21,453 nucleotides of DNA from Firm-04 sp045642925 (GCA_045642925.1 JAZUJW010000061.1:1-21453), one strand, 5' to 3'; shown: positions 7,917 through 16,140, counted from the first letter of the stretch. Made by a program: numbers and translations. Notes: a model not told the origin generated them from the letters alone.

Positions 7917-9182
7917 TTATTTGATCGCATCAAATGCCTGTGCAATGTCCGCAATAATGTCTTCGACATTCTCCAGTCCGCAAGAGAACCGAATCATGCC
8001 CGCATTGATGCCTGCTGCAACAAGCTGCTCGTCCGTCAACTGTCTGTGCGTCTCCGATGCAGGATGCAGTACACAAGTCCGGATGTCTGCTACATGAACA
8101 ACATTCGATGCCAGCTTCAGCGAATCCATAAAGTTCATCGCAGTCGTTCTGCCGCCCTTGATGACAAACGAAATCACACCGGAACAGCCATCAGGCAAAT
8201 ACTTCTGTGCCAGCTCGTAATTTGCATCTGTCTTCAGTCCCGGATACGATACCGATTCCACTTCCGGACGGCTCTGCAAATATTCTGCCACCTGCTGTGC
8301 ATTGATGCAGTATTGCTTCATACGTACTGCCAGCGTTTCCAGTCCAAGATTCAGATAGAATGCGTTCGTTGCAGAAGGATAGCATCCAAAGTCGCGCATC
8401 AGCTGCATTCTTGCCTTGATGATATATGCCGCATTGCCGAACGATTCCACATAGCGTACACCATGATAGCTTTCGTCAGGCTCTGTGAATTCAGGGAATT
8501 TGCCGTTGTCCCACGGGAATGTACCGCAGTCCACGATCACGCCGCCGCCCTGCACTGCATGACCATCCATGTACTTCGTGGTCGAATGAATGACAACGTC
8601 TGCGCCCCATTCCTTCGGACGGCACAGAATCGGTGTCGGGAATGTGTTGTCAATAATCAGCGGAATCCCATTATCATGCGCAAAATCTGCAAATTTCTGA
8701 ATGTCAAATACATCCAGTGCAGGGTTTGCCAGGGTTTCGCCAAAGACACAGCGGGTATTCGGCTTCATGGCTGCCTGCAATTCTTCACGGCTTGCATTCG
8801 GGTCAACAAAAATGCACTCGATGCCGAAACGCTTGAATGTGACTGCGAACAAATTCAGCGTACCGCCGTAAATCGTGCTGGTCGAAATGAAGCTGTCGCC
8901 AGCATTGCAGACGTTCAGCACGGAAATCAGGCTTGCTGCCTGTCCCGATGTGGTGCACATTGCACCCACGCCGCCTTCCAGTGCTGCAATTTTCTTTTCA
9001 ACAGCATCCACAGTCGGGTTTGCAAAACGAGAATAGATCGGCTCGGTCGGCATATCGAACAAAGATGCAATTTTTTCAGTAGAATCAAAGCGGTATGTCG
9101 TAGACTGTACGATCGGGACAACTCTCGGCCCGCCATTTTCAGGGGTATAGCCCGCGTGCAGGCATTGTGTTTCGATTTTCAT
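7917..9182 (-). CDS. metY: O-acetylhomoserine sulfhydrylase (aminocarboxypropyltransferase)
   Basis: This PLP enzyme of the Cys/Met metabolism family makes homocysteine (or methionine) from O-acetylhomoserine and sulfide, in the cytosol. The 421 residues match MetY length (about 420-430). Visible marks are the start MKIETQCLHAGY, YSRFANPT (50-57), SGQAA for phosphate binding (79-83), Asp178 in LIIDNTF, and the PLP-binding Lys203 in HSTTKYMDGH. AAGGAGG at 9191-9197 fixes the ATG at 9182. It is the last gene of the operon. A small CAGTCC/GGACTG hairpin (9204-9223) lies in the 43-base gap after the YdcF-like gene and could affect mRNA processing. No SAM riboswitch or separate promoter is seen. 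Confidence 0.95.
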   Translation of the reverse strand: MKIETQCLHAGYTPENGGPRVVPIVQSTTYRFDSTEKIASLFDMPTEPIYSRFANPTVDAVEKKIAALEGGVGAMCTTSGQAASLISVLNVCNAGDSFISTSTIYGGTLNLFAVTFKRFGIECIFVDPNASREELQAAMKPNTRCVFGETLANPALDVFDIQKFADFAHDNGIPLIIDNTFPTPILCRPKEWGADVVIHSTTKYMDGHAVQGGGVIVDCGTFPWDNGKFPEFTEPDESYHGVRYVESFGNAAYIIKARMQLMRDFGCYPSATNAFYLNLGLETLAVRMKQYCINAQQVAEYLQSRPEVESVSYPGLKTDANYELAQKYLPDGCSGVISFVIKGGRTTAMNFMDSLKLASNVVHVADIRTCVLHPASETHRQLTDEQLVAAGINAGMIRFSCGLENVEDIIADIAQAFDAIK

Positions 9183-9225
9183 GGAAATATCCTCCTTTAT
9201 AGCCAGTCCTCCAAAGCGGACTGTT

Positions 9226-10011
9226 TTAATTGCCAAAAACTGCCGCATGAACGATGCCGAACCACTCCCGCACCCAATAGGTCGGCAGCAGGTAAAGGGA
9301 AGTCGCTGCTGCTGCGGCATAGGTTTCGGGCAGACCTTCTATCTTCGCAAGGTACTGCGCCCGCATTTCATGATAGCCGTCTGTTGCGATGAGCACTGCA
9401 CCGTCAATGTCATGTTCATCGAGAATTTTCTTGGAAAAACGCAGGTTTTCAGAGGTGGAAGCAGACTGGTTCTCCATCAGGATGCGGGAAGCGTCTACGC
9501 CCTTTGCAGTCAGCCATTCGTACATACACTGCGCTTCGGAAATTTCTTCGTCCGTTCCTTTTCCGCCCGATACAATGCATAGCATATCGGGATATGTTTC
9601 GAGCGCATCGTATGCCGCTTGCAGACGGCGTGCGAGCATCAGACTCGGTCTGCCGTCACGCACCTTGCAGCCCAGCACGATCATTGCCTGCGGCGGTGTA
9701 TCGGGTGTGCGGCAAATCGCCGCTGTCATCATCACCGAAAGCACCACACACAGCAAAATGCCGAGTGCCAGAAAAATGCCGACTGCCGAAACTGCGATTT
9801 TCCCTGCTTTTGCCGCCCAAAGTCTGTCAAGCAGACGGGAAATCGGCTGATTCAGCAGCGTAAACAGCAAGAGTACGATTCCGCCTGCCATGCCTGCCAG
9901 ATTGCCCGCATTGACAATGTGGACTGTGACAGGTGCCAGAAACACCAGAATCATCAGGATAGAAACGACAAGCAGACAGATACGCAGCCAATTGCTGTGA
10001 ATTTCAAGCAT
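9226..10011 (-). CDS. YdcF-like (DUF218) membrane protein
   Basis: This 261-residue protein has three hydrophobic segments in its first 100 residues (roughly 10-33, 40-55 and 72-92), then a DUF218/YdcF-type domain from about 105 (AMIVLGCKVRDGRPS) with CIVSGGKGTDEEISEA and MENQSASTSENLRFS. These Gly/Ser and STSEN blocks are typical of the ElyC/SanA/YdcF family, whose members are linked to cell-envelope maintenance; the reaction is unsettled. The start is the ATG at 10011, whose ATGCTTGA overlaps the stop of the TSCPD gene by 8 bases, suggesting translational coupling; a longer start at 10041 is less likely. Its place between metabolic genes gives no clear hint of role. Confidence 0.85.
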   Translation of the reverse strand: MLEIHSNWLRICLLVVSILMILVFLAPVTVHIVNAGNLAGMAGGIVLLLFTLLNQPISRLLDRLWAAKAGKIAVSAVGIFLALGILLCVVLSVMMTAAICRTPDTPPQAMIVLGCKVRDGRPSLMLARRLQAAYDALETYPDMLCIVSGGKGTDEEISEAQCMYEWLTAKGVDASRILMENQSASTSENLRFSKKILDEHDIDGAVLIATDGYHEMRAQYLAKIEGLPETYAAAAATSLYLLPTYWVREWFGIVHAAVFGN

Positions 10012-10255
10012 TGGCTTTATATTGACGGAGTGCTGCTGCAAGCTGTGCAGGACAGGACGTGCCCTTGCCGTTGCAGTTGATACCGTCCAGACGTGCGATC
10101 ACATCATCGACCTTCATGCCCTTGACCAGTGCTGCGATGCCCTGACCGTTGCCATGACAGCCGCCGACGACCTGTACCTGATTGACAGTATCGCCTTCAA
10201 CATCAATGACCATTTTCCGCGCACATACGCCGCGGGGAATATATTCAAAAACCAT
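10004..10255 (-). CDS. Small TSCPD domain-containing protein
   Basis: The 83-residue protein contains the literal TSCPAQLA motif near its C terminus, preceded by DGINCNGKG, and a GGCHGNGQG block in the middle. This matches the free-standing TSCPD family found in Clostridia, related to a domain at the C terminus of some B12-dependent ribonucleotide reductases. The Cys residues (11, 33, 61, 68) suggest metal or redox chemistry, but the function is not known to me. The start at 10255 has AAAGGAATC just upstream. It sits between the malic enzyme (20 bases upstream) and the YdcF-like gene (8-base overlap), so it is surely co-transcribed with them. Confidence 0.88.
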   Translation of the reverse strand: MVFEYIPRGVCARKMVIDVEGDTVNQVQVVGGCHGNGQGIAALVKGMKVDDVIARLDGINCNGKGTSCPAQLAAALRQYKANA

Positions 10256-10275
10256 AGTGATTCCTTTCTGCTGTA

Positions 10276-11460
10276 TTACTTTTCACAGCAAATGCGTGCA
10301 ACGCCGTCCTTAATGGCAGCCTGTGCCACGGCTTCTGCCACGGCTTCGGAAACCTTCGGATCAAACGGATTCGGAATGACGCATTCAAGGCTGAGCTGCT
10401 CGTCCGATACACAGCCTGCAATTGCCATTGCTGCTGCCATTTTCATGCCCTCGGTGATGTCCGAAGAACGCACGGAGAGCGCACCTTTGAAGATGCCGGG
10501 GAATGCCAGTACATTGTTGATCTGGTTCGGGAAGTCCGAACGACCGGTACCGACTACAAACGCACCTGCTTCTTTTGCAACATCAGGCATGATTTCAGGC
10601 GTCGGGTTTGCCATTGCAAAGATGAACGGCTTCTCGTTCATGGACTTGACCATTTCAGGTGTCACAAGGTTCGGCTTGGACACGCCGATGAACGCATCTG
10701 CGCCCTTCATGGCATCCGCCAGACCGCCGTGGAGATGTTCTCTGTTTGTGACCTTGGAAAGCTCGGTGAGTGCTTCAGAGGAGAGCTTATCGCCTTCGCA
10801 GACAATGCCCTTGGAATTGAGCATCAGGATATCCTTCACGCCCAGATTCATCAGCATTTTTGCGATGGCAACGCCTGCTGCGCCTGCACCGTTGATGACA
10901 ATGCGCAGGTCAGAGATCTGCTTGCCGGCAAGTTTGCAGGCATTCATGATCGCAGCAGAAGCGACTACGGCTGTACCGTGCTGGTCATCGTGGAATACAG
11001 GGATATCGACCATTTTCTTGAGTTTCTGTTCGATTTCGAAGCATCTCGGTGCAGAGATATCTTCGAGGTTGATGCCGCCAAAGCTGCCCGCGATCAATGC
11101 AACGGCGTTGCAGAATTCATCGGGATCTTTGGTATTGACACAAAGCGGAAATGCATTGACACCTGCAAATTCACTGAACAGCGCGCATTTTCCTTCCATG
11201 ACAGGCATGGCTGCCAGCGGGCCGATGTCACCCAGTCCCAGAACCGCAGTACCGTCTGTGATGACGGCAACGAGATTGTTGCGGCAGGTCAGGTCATAGG
11301 AGAGTGCGGGATTCTTCTGAATTTCAAGGCAGGGACGTGCAACACCGGGCGTATAAGCCACGGAAAGTGCAGCCTGATCTTTGATTTTCACGCGGGAGGT
11401 AATGTCCAGTTTGCCTGCCCATTCCTCATGTGCTGCCAATGCTTTTTCCATAATGTCCAT
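10276..11460 (-). CDS. NAD(P)-dependent malic enzyme
   Basis: This enzyme decarboxylates malate to pyruvate with reduction of NAD(P)+. The 394 residues fit the short bacterial form without a phosphotransacetylase-like C-terminal domain. Visible sites are VAYTPGVARPC (34-44), the catalytic Lys91 region VMEGKCALF, the metal/substrate block VFHDDQHGTAVV, and the dinucleotide-binding VINGAGAAGVAIAK. The start at 11460 has AAGGAAG about 11 bases upstream; a second ATG at 11451 is too far away. It lies 38 bases after the PHP gene in one operon. NAD versus NADP preference cannot be read reliably from the sequence. Confidence 0.95.
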   Translation of the reverse strand: MDIMEKALAAHEEWAGKLDITSRVKIKDQAALSVAYTPGVARPCLEIQKNPALSYDLTCRNNLVAVITDGTAVLGLGDIGPLAAMPVMEGKCALFSEFAGVNAFPLCVNTKDPDEFCNAVALIAGSFGGINLEDISAPRCFEIEQKLKKMVDIPVFHDDQHGTAVVASAAIMNACKLAGKQISDLRIVINGAGAAGVAIAKMLMNLGVKDILMLNSKGIVCEGDKLSSEALTELSKVTNREHLHGGLADAMKGADAFIGVSKPNLVTPEMVKSMNEKPFIFAMANPTPEIMPDVAKEAGAFVVGTGRSDFPNQINNVLAFPGIFKGALSVRSSDITEGMKMAAAMAIAGCVSDEQLSLECVIPNPFDPKVSEAVAEAVAQAAIKDGVARICCEK

Positions 11461-11498
11461 GTGTATAATACTTCCTTTCAGAAAATGAATAACCGGGT

Positions 11499-12329
11499 TT
11501 ATGCATTTTTCGCACGTTCAAGAAGCCGTGCGAACTGTTCAGGCGATGTGGATTCCGAACCAAGCGGCGCGGGCTGCTGATTATACAGTCCGTGGAAATC
11601 CGAACCGCCTGTAACAATCAGATCATACCGTTCTGCGATACGGCGAAGCATTTCGCGCTGTGCCGCATTTGCGGAATAGTGGTCAACCTCGACGCCGTCA
11701 ATTTTGCCCTCTGCGGCGAGGTCTTCGAGCAATGCCACATTATCATAGAGCATGGGATGTGCCATGACCGCAACGCCGTGCGCACCATGCACAAGGTTCA
11801 GCACATGGTTGATATCGGGGTATTCGCGGTTGACAATGCAGCTTCCGTTTTCAGGATGGAATAATTTTTTGTCGAGTGCGCCATAGAATTCAAGTGCATA
11901 GCCGTAATCAATCAGCGCGCGCATAATATGCACTTTAAAAATGGATTCAGCGCCTTTACAGTGTCGCAGCACGCTGTCGGTGGTGATAGGGTAGAGCGCT
12001 TTGACCTTTTCGATCATTTCCTTGCAGACTTCCTTGCGGATCTCGCGGGATTTCAGACAGAGCATTTCCAGACGGTCGGGATTGCGGGGGGCATAGCAAA
12101 GAATATGCACTTTCTGACCGCGTTCTTTATCCCACGCACTCATTTCCACGCCCTGAATCATCTTGACGTGGTAGCGTTCACCGAGAAATTTCGCACGGGA
12201 ATAGCCCGAAAGGGTATCATGGTCGGTAATGCAAAGGGTATCCACGCCGACTTTTTCCGCTTGACGAATAATTTCTTCGATTCCAAGCGAACCATCGGAG
12301 AGGGTACTATGGCAATGCAAATCAATCAT
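11499..12329 (-). CDS. PHP-domain phosphoesterase
   Basis: The 276-residue protein is a stand-alone PHP domain. Metal-binding motifs are all present: HCHSTLSDG (5-13), TDHD (36-39), GVEMSA (61-66), VMAHP and the C-terminal GGSDFHG. Relatives (YciV/RNase AM type) hydrolyse 3',5'-nucleotide bisphosphates or trim short RNA, so an nucleotide phosphatase or exonuclease role is likely; the exact substrate is inferred. A GAGGTG ribosome binding site precedes the ATG at 12329. It is the first gene of the five-gene operon, about 60 bases downstream of a good sigma-A promoter. Confidence 0.92.
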   Translation of the reverse strand: MIDLHCHSTLSDGSLGIEEIIRQAEKVGVDTLCITDHDTLSGYSRAKFLGERYHVKMIQGVEMSAWDKERGQKVHILCYAPRNPDRLEMLCLKSREIRKEVCKEMIEKVKALYPITTDSVLRHCKGAESIFKVHIMRALIDYGYALEFYGALDKKLFHPENGSCIVNREYPDINHVLNLVHGAHGVAVMAHPMLYDNVALLEDLAAEGKIDGVEVDHYSANAAQREMLRRIAERYDLIVTGGSDFHGLYNQQPAPLGSESTSPEQFARLLERAKNA

Positions 12330-12394
12330 ATTGGCACCTCTTTTCGTGCAGTTGCATACATTATTTTCGGCTGTATGTAAAACACAGCGAATAT

Positions 12395-12423
12395 ATTATA
12401 CCATATAAAACGACAAAAATCAA
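12395..12423 (-). promoter_or_regulatory. Sigma-A promoter of the PHP-to-metY operon
   Basis: Minus strand: TTGATT (12423-12418), 17-bp spacer, TATAAT (12400-12395). It lies just after the terminator of the short upstream transcript. Confidence 0.86.
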
Positions 12424-12457
12424 GGGATAGGAAAGAAATCTTTCTGATGTGCGGGCA

Positions 12458-12490
12458 GAAAAGAAGCCGCAGGTTTTTCGCCTGCGGCTT
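12458..12490 (-). terminator. Strong intrinsic terminator upstream of the PHP operon
   Basis: AAGCCGCAGG (12464-12473) and CCTGCGGCTT (12481-12490) form a perfect 10-bp stem with a 7-nt loop. On the minus strand it is followed by CTTTTC. It ends the short predicted transcript starting near 12563, and any dacA read-through. Confidence 0.85.
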
Positions 12491-12563
12491 TCCTATTGAA
12501 AGGAATCATGAAGAAAACCATTCTGCACTCATATTACCCCTCATTTTCATTATCTGTTCTTCT
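12458..12563 (-). ncRNA. Predicted ~100-nt orphan transcript (small RNA or leader peptide)
   Basis: A strong promoter (12570-12598) and a strong terminator (12464-12490) bracket only about 100 bases on the minus strand. Within it is an 8-codon reading frame, MSAEWFSS, at 12532-12506, with GAGGGG four bases before its ATG. The product could be a small RNA, or a leader whose terminator controls read-through into the PHP operon. The latter operon has its own promoter just downstream, which favours an independent RNA. It resembles no RNA family I recognise. Confidence 0.5.
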
Positions 12564-12569
12564 GTTTAC

Positions 12570-12598
12570 ATTATATCATATATTTTCCACTTTGTCAA
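12570..12598 (-). promoter_or_regulatory. Sigma-A promoter of the orphan short transcript
   Basis: Minus strand: TTGACA (12598-12593), 17-bp spacer, TATAAT (12575-12570), one of the best promoter matches in the window. No gene of normal size starts between it and the terminator at 12490. Confidence 0.85.
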
Positions 12599-12707
12599 TA
12601 ATTTCTATTGCGATTGCAATATTTCATCGAATATTCCAATTCTGTACAGCAGCATTTGTGGAAAGGGTAAAAGATGCATTCTTCATTGCACTACATGACT
12701 GCAATTA

Positions 12708-13790
12708 TCAGAAACGTACACGCAGCGGCGTGCGCCATACTTCCCGTCCCTCATACTCATACACCAATTCCCCGATCGCCTGCCCTGCTTCCAGCGGCAT
12801 CGTCCGAAACGGCGGCAAAGATACCCGCATCGTCACATCCGCCGCCTTTCCATGCCACACATTCAGTTTCATCCCCTCCTGCGCATATACAGCCGCCCAT
12901 TCTTCCGTTCCGCCTTCCAGCGCAATGCCCAGATTCTTCGGTACATCCGCCGTCATCTCCTTCACGTCCGCAAACCCATAGTCGTACAGTGCCATATGGT
13001 CTGCCCAGTCGTTCCTGTCATACAGCGTCACACAAATCAAGCGCCGTCCCTCACGTTCACAAGCACTCACCAAACACCGCCCTGCTGCATCTGTATACCC
13101 CGTTTTTACTCCGATCACGCCCTCTGCCATCGTCAGCAGCTTGTTCGTATTGTACAGCGTGCGCTCATACGGCGGATTTCCAAATTCCAGCGTCATGAAC
13201 GGCTGTGAGCATATTGCCGCAAATTCAGGATTCTTCAGTGCTTCCCGCGCCAACAGACCCATGTCCTGCGCCGAAGCACCATGTCCATCTGCATCCAGTC
13301 CCGATGGCGATGCAAAGCAAGTGCGTGTCATACCGATTTCAGCCGCCCGCTGGTTCATCATCTCCAGAAAATGCGGAATATCTCCGCCCACCGCGACCGC
13401 CGCCGCATTCGCCGCATCATTGCCCGACGGAAGAAGCATTCCGACACACAGTGCACGTTTTGTCACAACATCCCCCTCTTGCAGTCCCATCGAGGAGCCT
13501 TCCACATGAATTGCATCCGCATCGACTACAAATTCATCATCCAAGCCACCCGATTCCAGCGTCAGAAGCACCGTCATGATTTTTGTTGTGCTTGCCATCG
13601 GTCGCTTTTCCGTTTCATTTTTTCCGCAAATCACCATTCCCGTCCGGGCATCCATCAAAACATACGCTTCTGCACTGATATCAGGCGGCGACTGCATCGC
13701 GGATGCACAAGGGAACAACTGAAACGGAATGCATAAAAGCATCAGTAAAGTCAGAAAAAATGCATTCATGCGCAATATTTTACGGTTCAT
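12708..13790 (-). CDS. dacA: D-alanyl-D-alanine carboxypeptidase (penicillin-binding protein)
   Basis: This exported serine peptidase trims the terminal D-Ala from peptidoglycan stem peptides. The 360-residue protein begins with a signal peptide (about 1-31: MNRKILR, hydrophobic core, then CASA). It shows the three penicillin-binding motifs SxxK (STTK, 67-70), SxN (SGN, 122-124) and KTG (229-231), then a beta-rich C-terminal PBP5-like region. No clear C-terminal membrane anchor is visible. The start at 13790 has GGAGGA at 13796-13801; the in-frame ATG at 13808 lies upstream of that site. Its own promoter and terminator are not clear; the 175 bases after the stop show only a weak ATTGCA/TGCAAT hairpin. 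The dacA symbol is by family; a dacF-type assignment is possible. Confidence 0.93.
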   Translation of the reverse strand: MNRKILRMNAFFLTLLMLLCIPFQLFPCASAMQSPPDISAEAYVLMDARTGMVICGKNETEKRPMASTTKIMTVLLTLESGGLDDEFVVDADAIHVEGSSMGLQEGDVVTKRALCVGMLLPSGNDAANAAAVAVGGDIPHFLEMMNQRAAEIGMTRTCFASPSGLDADGHGASAQDMGLLAREALKNPEFAAICSQPFMTLEFGNPPYERTLYNTNKLLTMAEGVIGVKTGYTDAAGRCLVSACEREGRRLICVTLYDRNDWADHMALYDYGFADVKEMTADVPKNLGIALEGGTEEWAAVYAQEGMKLNVWHGKAADVTMRVSLPPFRTMPLEAGQAIGELVYEYEGREVWRTPLRVRF

Positions 13791-13947
13791 AACAGTCCTC
13801 CAAATCATCTGATATCAGAATGTATGTCCCGCATCATAAAAAAAGAACTGTGCTTTTCATTTGGACGAAAAATCGCGCACCGGAAAGCCATCAGACAGAT
13901 ACTCACAGCAATATTTTTCTTCTTGCTAAAAAATTTCGAAAAACCCC

Positions 13948-13976
13948 TTGACAAAATAAAACTCTTATGATATAAT
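13948..13976 (+). promoter_or_regulatory. Sigma-A promoter of the tRNA-Ser pair
   Basis: TTGACA (13948-13953), 17-bp spacer, TATAAT (13971-13976). It is placed 19 bases before the first tRNA. Confidence 0.9.
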
Positions 13977-13995
13977 AATAAAGCTGAATCCCGAC

Positions 13996-14084
<89 letters not shown>

Positions 14085-14115
14085 ATATCTATCAATCGGA
14101 TTTGCATTCACCTTT

Positions 14116-14205
14116 GGAGAAATACCCAAGTGGTGAAGGGGCTCCCCTGCTAAGGGAGTAGGGCACGAAAGGGTCGCGAGGGTTCAAATCCCTCTTTCTC
14201 CGCCA
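14116..14205 (+). tRNA. tRNA-Ser (GCU)
   Basis: The 90-nt class II tRNA has acceptor arms GGAGAAA/TTTCTCC, an anticodon stem CTCCC/GGGAG with loop CTGCTAA (anticodon GCU), a long variable arm, T-arm GAGGG-TTCAAAT-CCCTC and an encoded CCA end. It lies 31 bases after tRNA-Ser(UGA). Confidence 0.97.
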
Positions 14206-14211
14206 TAAAAA

Positions 14212-14250
14212 ATGCCGTGATGCAGTTCGTATCACGGCATTTTTCTTTTT
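14212..14250 (+). terminator. Terminator of the tRNA-Ser transcript
   Basis: ATGCCGTGAT (14212-14221) and ATCACGGCAT (14231-14240) form a 10-bp stem with a 9-nt loop, followed by TTTTCTTTTTT. Confidence 0.92.
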
Positions 14251-14289
14251 TCAGACGACTTTTATCCATCAATAAAGGAGAAGAATCAC

Positions 14290-14949
14290 ATGAAAACACC
14301 GCAAGAACGAAAGTCTGCCTCCGAAGCAAAAATCCAGAGCCAAAATATTGCAGTCAACGTCAATCTCCCGATGGTACCGCCAAGCAGTGAGGTCACACTG
14401 AAACCGCTGGAAGTCATTTGTAAACGGTACATCGCATCCATTCTTACCATTCAGATCGTATTTGAAATGGGAAATAAAAACACAGATCATGCTGCATTCT
14501 TTGTCAATTTGCTGAAGCAGTATGATGTAATGGATGCACTGAATGCGAAGGAAAAAGCCATTCTGAGCTGGAAACCGACAGAACAGGAATGCACGGACGT
14601 CATCTGGGAATACGAAAGCTGCTGTGCACTGGCATGGGCACTCGGACTGATCGACGATATGGGCGAAAACGACAAGGCGTGCAACTGCGAACAGCTTGTA
14701 CGTCTGGTTGCAGATTGTAAATCGCAGGCAGATTTTATCAGTCGATGCAAACTGCGTGATATCGAAGACATTCTGGATATGCTTGACTTGTTCTACCGTT
14801 ACCACTGGGCAACAGTACAGAAAAAATGGTTTGTACCGGATCTGCCGATCGGCAATCTGGATGAAGAAATCATCTATGAACGCAGACGCGGACTGGAATG
14901 GCTGATTGCCGAAGAAACGGATTGGCACGACATTGCACTGAATACCTGA
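14290..14949 (+). CDS. DUF4272 domain-containing protein
   Basis: This 219-residue soluble protein resembles the DUF4272 family: a helical protein with WEYESCCALAWALGLID in the middle, DLFYRYHWA around 170, and the C-terminal ERRRGLEWLIAEETDWHDIALNT block typical of the family. The function is unknown. No signal peptide or membrane segment is seen. AAAGGAG at 14274-14280 supports the start. It follows the tRNA terminator by 40 bases and has no clear promoter, so it may depend on read-through. Nothing about its neighbours suggests a role. Confidence 0.82.
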   Translation: MKTPQERKSASEAKIQSQNIAVNVNLPMVPPSSEVTLKPLEVICKRYIASILTIQIVFEMGNKNTDHAAFFVNLLKQYDVMDALNAKEKAILSWKPTEQECTDVIWEYESCCALAWALGLIDDMGENDKACNCEQLVRLVADCKSQADFISRCKLRDIEDILDMLDLFYRYHWATVQKKWFVPDLPIGNLDEEIIYERRRGLEWLIAEETDWHDIALNT

Positions 14950-15133
14950 CCTCCAAAAATGAAAATAACCCGTTTAGAAAAAATCTTTTCACGCAAATAC
15001 ATCCATTTCACAGAGCGTCACCTGTAATTTCGCTATTCAAACGCATACCGACGAAAATGAAAGCATTCCTTCATATGCGTGAGTATATGCCATGTTTTTT
15101 TAAAATTCATCCTTCAACTCGTCCTCTCCGCTT

Positions 15134-15162
15134 TTGCTTTTCGGGAAGGAATCTGATATGAT
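15134..15162 (+). promoter_or_regulatory. Sigma-A promoter of the SPFH gene
   Basis: TTGCTT (15134-15139), 17-bp spacer, TATGAT (15157-15162). The transcript would start at about 15169 with a hairpin, ATCGGGT/ACCCGAT (15169-15187), at its very 5' end. The rest of the 14950-15133 gap shows nothing recognisable. Confidence 0.72.
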
Positions 15163-15189
15163 ATATACATCGGGTGGATAACCCGATAA

Positions 15190-15211
15190 CCCCCTCCCTT
15201 ATCCCTCCCCC
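15190..15211 (-). other. Four-run G tract (potential G-quadruplex) in the SPFH leader
   Basis: The plus strand has four C runs (5, 3, 3 and 5) separated by 1, 4 and 1 bases. The minus strand, which is the template, therefore reads G5-A-G3-ATAA-G3-A-G5 and fits the standard G-quadruplex pattern. It lies about 20 bases after the predicted transcription start. Function is inference. Confidence 0.6.
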
Positions 15212-15242
15212 TCTCTATATAACGAAAGGATGTATTTTTCCA

Positions 15243-16109
15243 ATGAAAAACACGGCTAGTTCCAAAACAGGACGCATTGTACTTTCTATATGCTCCGGCA
15301 TCGCTGCACTGGTCGTTGTACTCTCCGCTGCTACTACCGTCCCCGCTGGTCATACGGGTGTTGTTGTCACTATGGGAAAAGTGAATGCGGCAACACTGAG
15401 TGAAGGCTTCCATTTCAAAGTACCGTTCGTACAGGAAGTGGTACCTGTAAGTAACCAGATTCAGGTCTATGAAATTGATGCAACTGCTGTATCGCATGAC
15501 CTTCAGACGGTAAACTCTACCATTGCGGTTAACTACAGCATCCTTTCCACTGAATCTGCCAATATCTACCGCAACATCGGCACCAACTACGAAGCTGTTG
15601 TTCTCACGCCCGCAGTACAGGAAAGTGTAAAATCCGTCACTGCGAAATATTCTGCGGAAGAACTGATTACTGACCGTGGTTCGGTTGGCGAACAAATCAA
15701 GGAAATTTTGAGTTCCAAAGTGAGCGAGTATGGTATTGTGATTGATAAGTTCAACATTGTAAACTTCGATTTTTCCGCAGAATTCAATGCGGCAATCGAA
15801 CAGAAACAGGTGGCTGAACAAAATCTTCTGAAAACCAAAACGGAACAGGAACAGGCGGTCGTCATTGCGGAAACGGAAGCGAAGAAAAAACGCATCGCCG
15901 CAAACGCTGAAGCGGATGCCACGCTGAAAAAGGCACAGGCAGAAGCAGATGCCAACAAATTGATCAACGATTCGCTGACACCGCTGATTCTGGAAGATAA
16001 AATGCTTGACCGCTGGGACGGTGTCCTTCCGAAAGTCAACGGAAGCGATACATCGTTGCTGTTGAATGTTGATGATGTCACATCGGCAGCGGCTGTCCCG
16101 ACAGAATAA
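15243..16109 (+). CDS. SPFH/prohibitin-family membrane protein
   Basis: The 288-residue protein has one N-terminal membrane anchor (about 10-30) followed by an SPFH domain (about 30-200: VPAGHTGVVVTMGKV, EGFHFKVPFVQEV) and a charged Ala/Glu/Lys-rich coiled coil (about 190-250). Prohibitin/stomatin-like proteins form large ring assemblies on membranes and can act as scaffolds for proteases or other proteins. The start at 15243 is used because GAAAGGA lies 12 bases upstream and the anchor follows directly; a longer frame from 15174 would include the C-rich leader. No NfeD or FtsH partner gene is adjacent. It has its own promoter and a plus-strand terminator at 16272-16304. Confidence 0.9.
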   Translation: MKNTASSKTGRIVLSICSGIAALVVVLSAATTVPAGHTGVVVTMGKVNAATLSEGFHFKVPFVQEVVPVSNQIQVYEIDATAVSHDLQTVNSTIAVNYSILSTESANIYRNIGTNYEAVVLTPAVQESVKSVTAKYSAEELITDRGSVGEQIKEILSSKVSEYGIVIDKFNIVNFDFSAEFNAAIEQKQVAEQNLLKTKTEQEQAVVIAETEAKKKRIAANAEADATLKKAQAEADANKLINDSLTPLILEDKMLDRWDGVLPKVNGSDTSLLLNVDDVTSAAAVPTE

Positions 16110-16140
16110 TTTTCATTTGCTTATTTCTATTTCTTTTATT

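Noticed and set aside
9183..9225. Possible SAM riboswitch or separate promoter before metY
   Set aside because: The gap is only 43 bases and contains one small hairpin and a ribosome binding site, too short for a riboswitch.
6084..9392. Very long plus-strand open frame of 1102 codons
   Set aside because: It is antisense to ileS and metY, which have full family motifs, promoters and ribosome binding sites. The frame is open only because of codon bias in those genes.
12496..12981. Plus-strand 161-codon frame starting MKKTILHSYYP with a hydrophobic start and a plausible AGGAATC site
   Set aside because: Its second half is antisense to dacA and looks like a complementary-strand shadow, no plus-strand promoter is seen, and the minus strand carries a clear promoter and terminator here.
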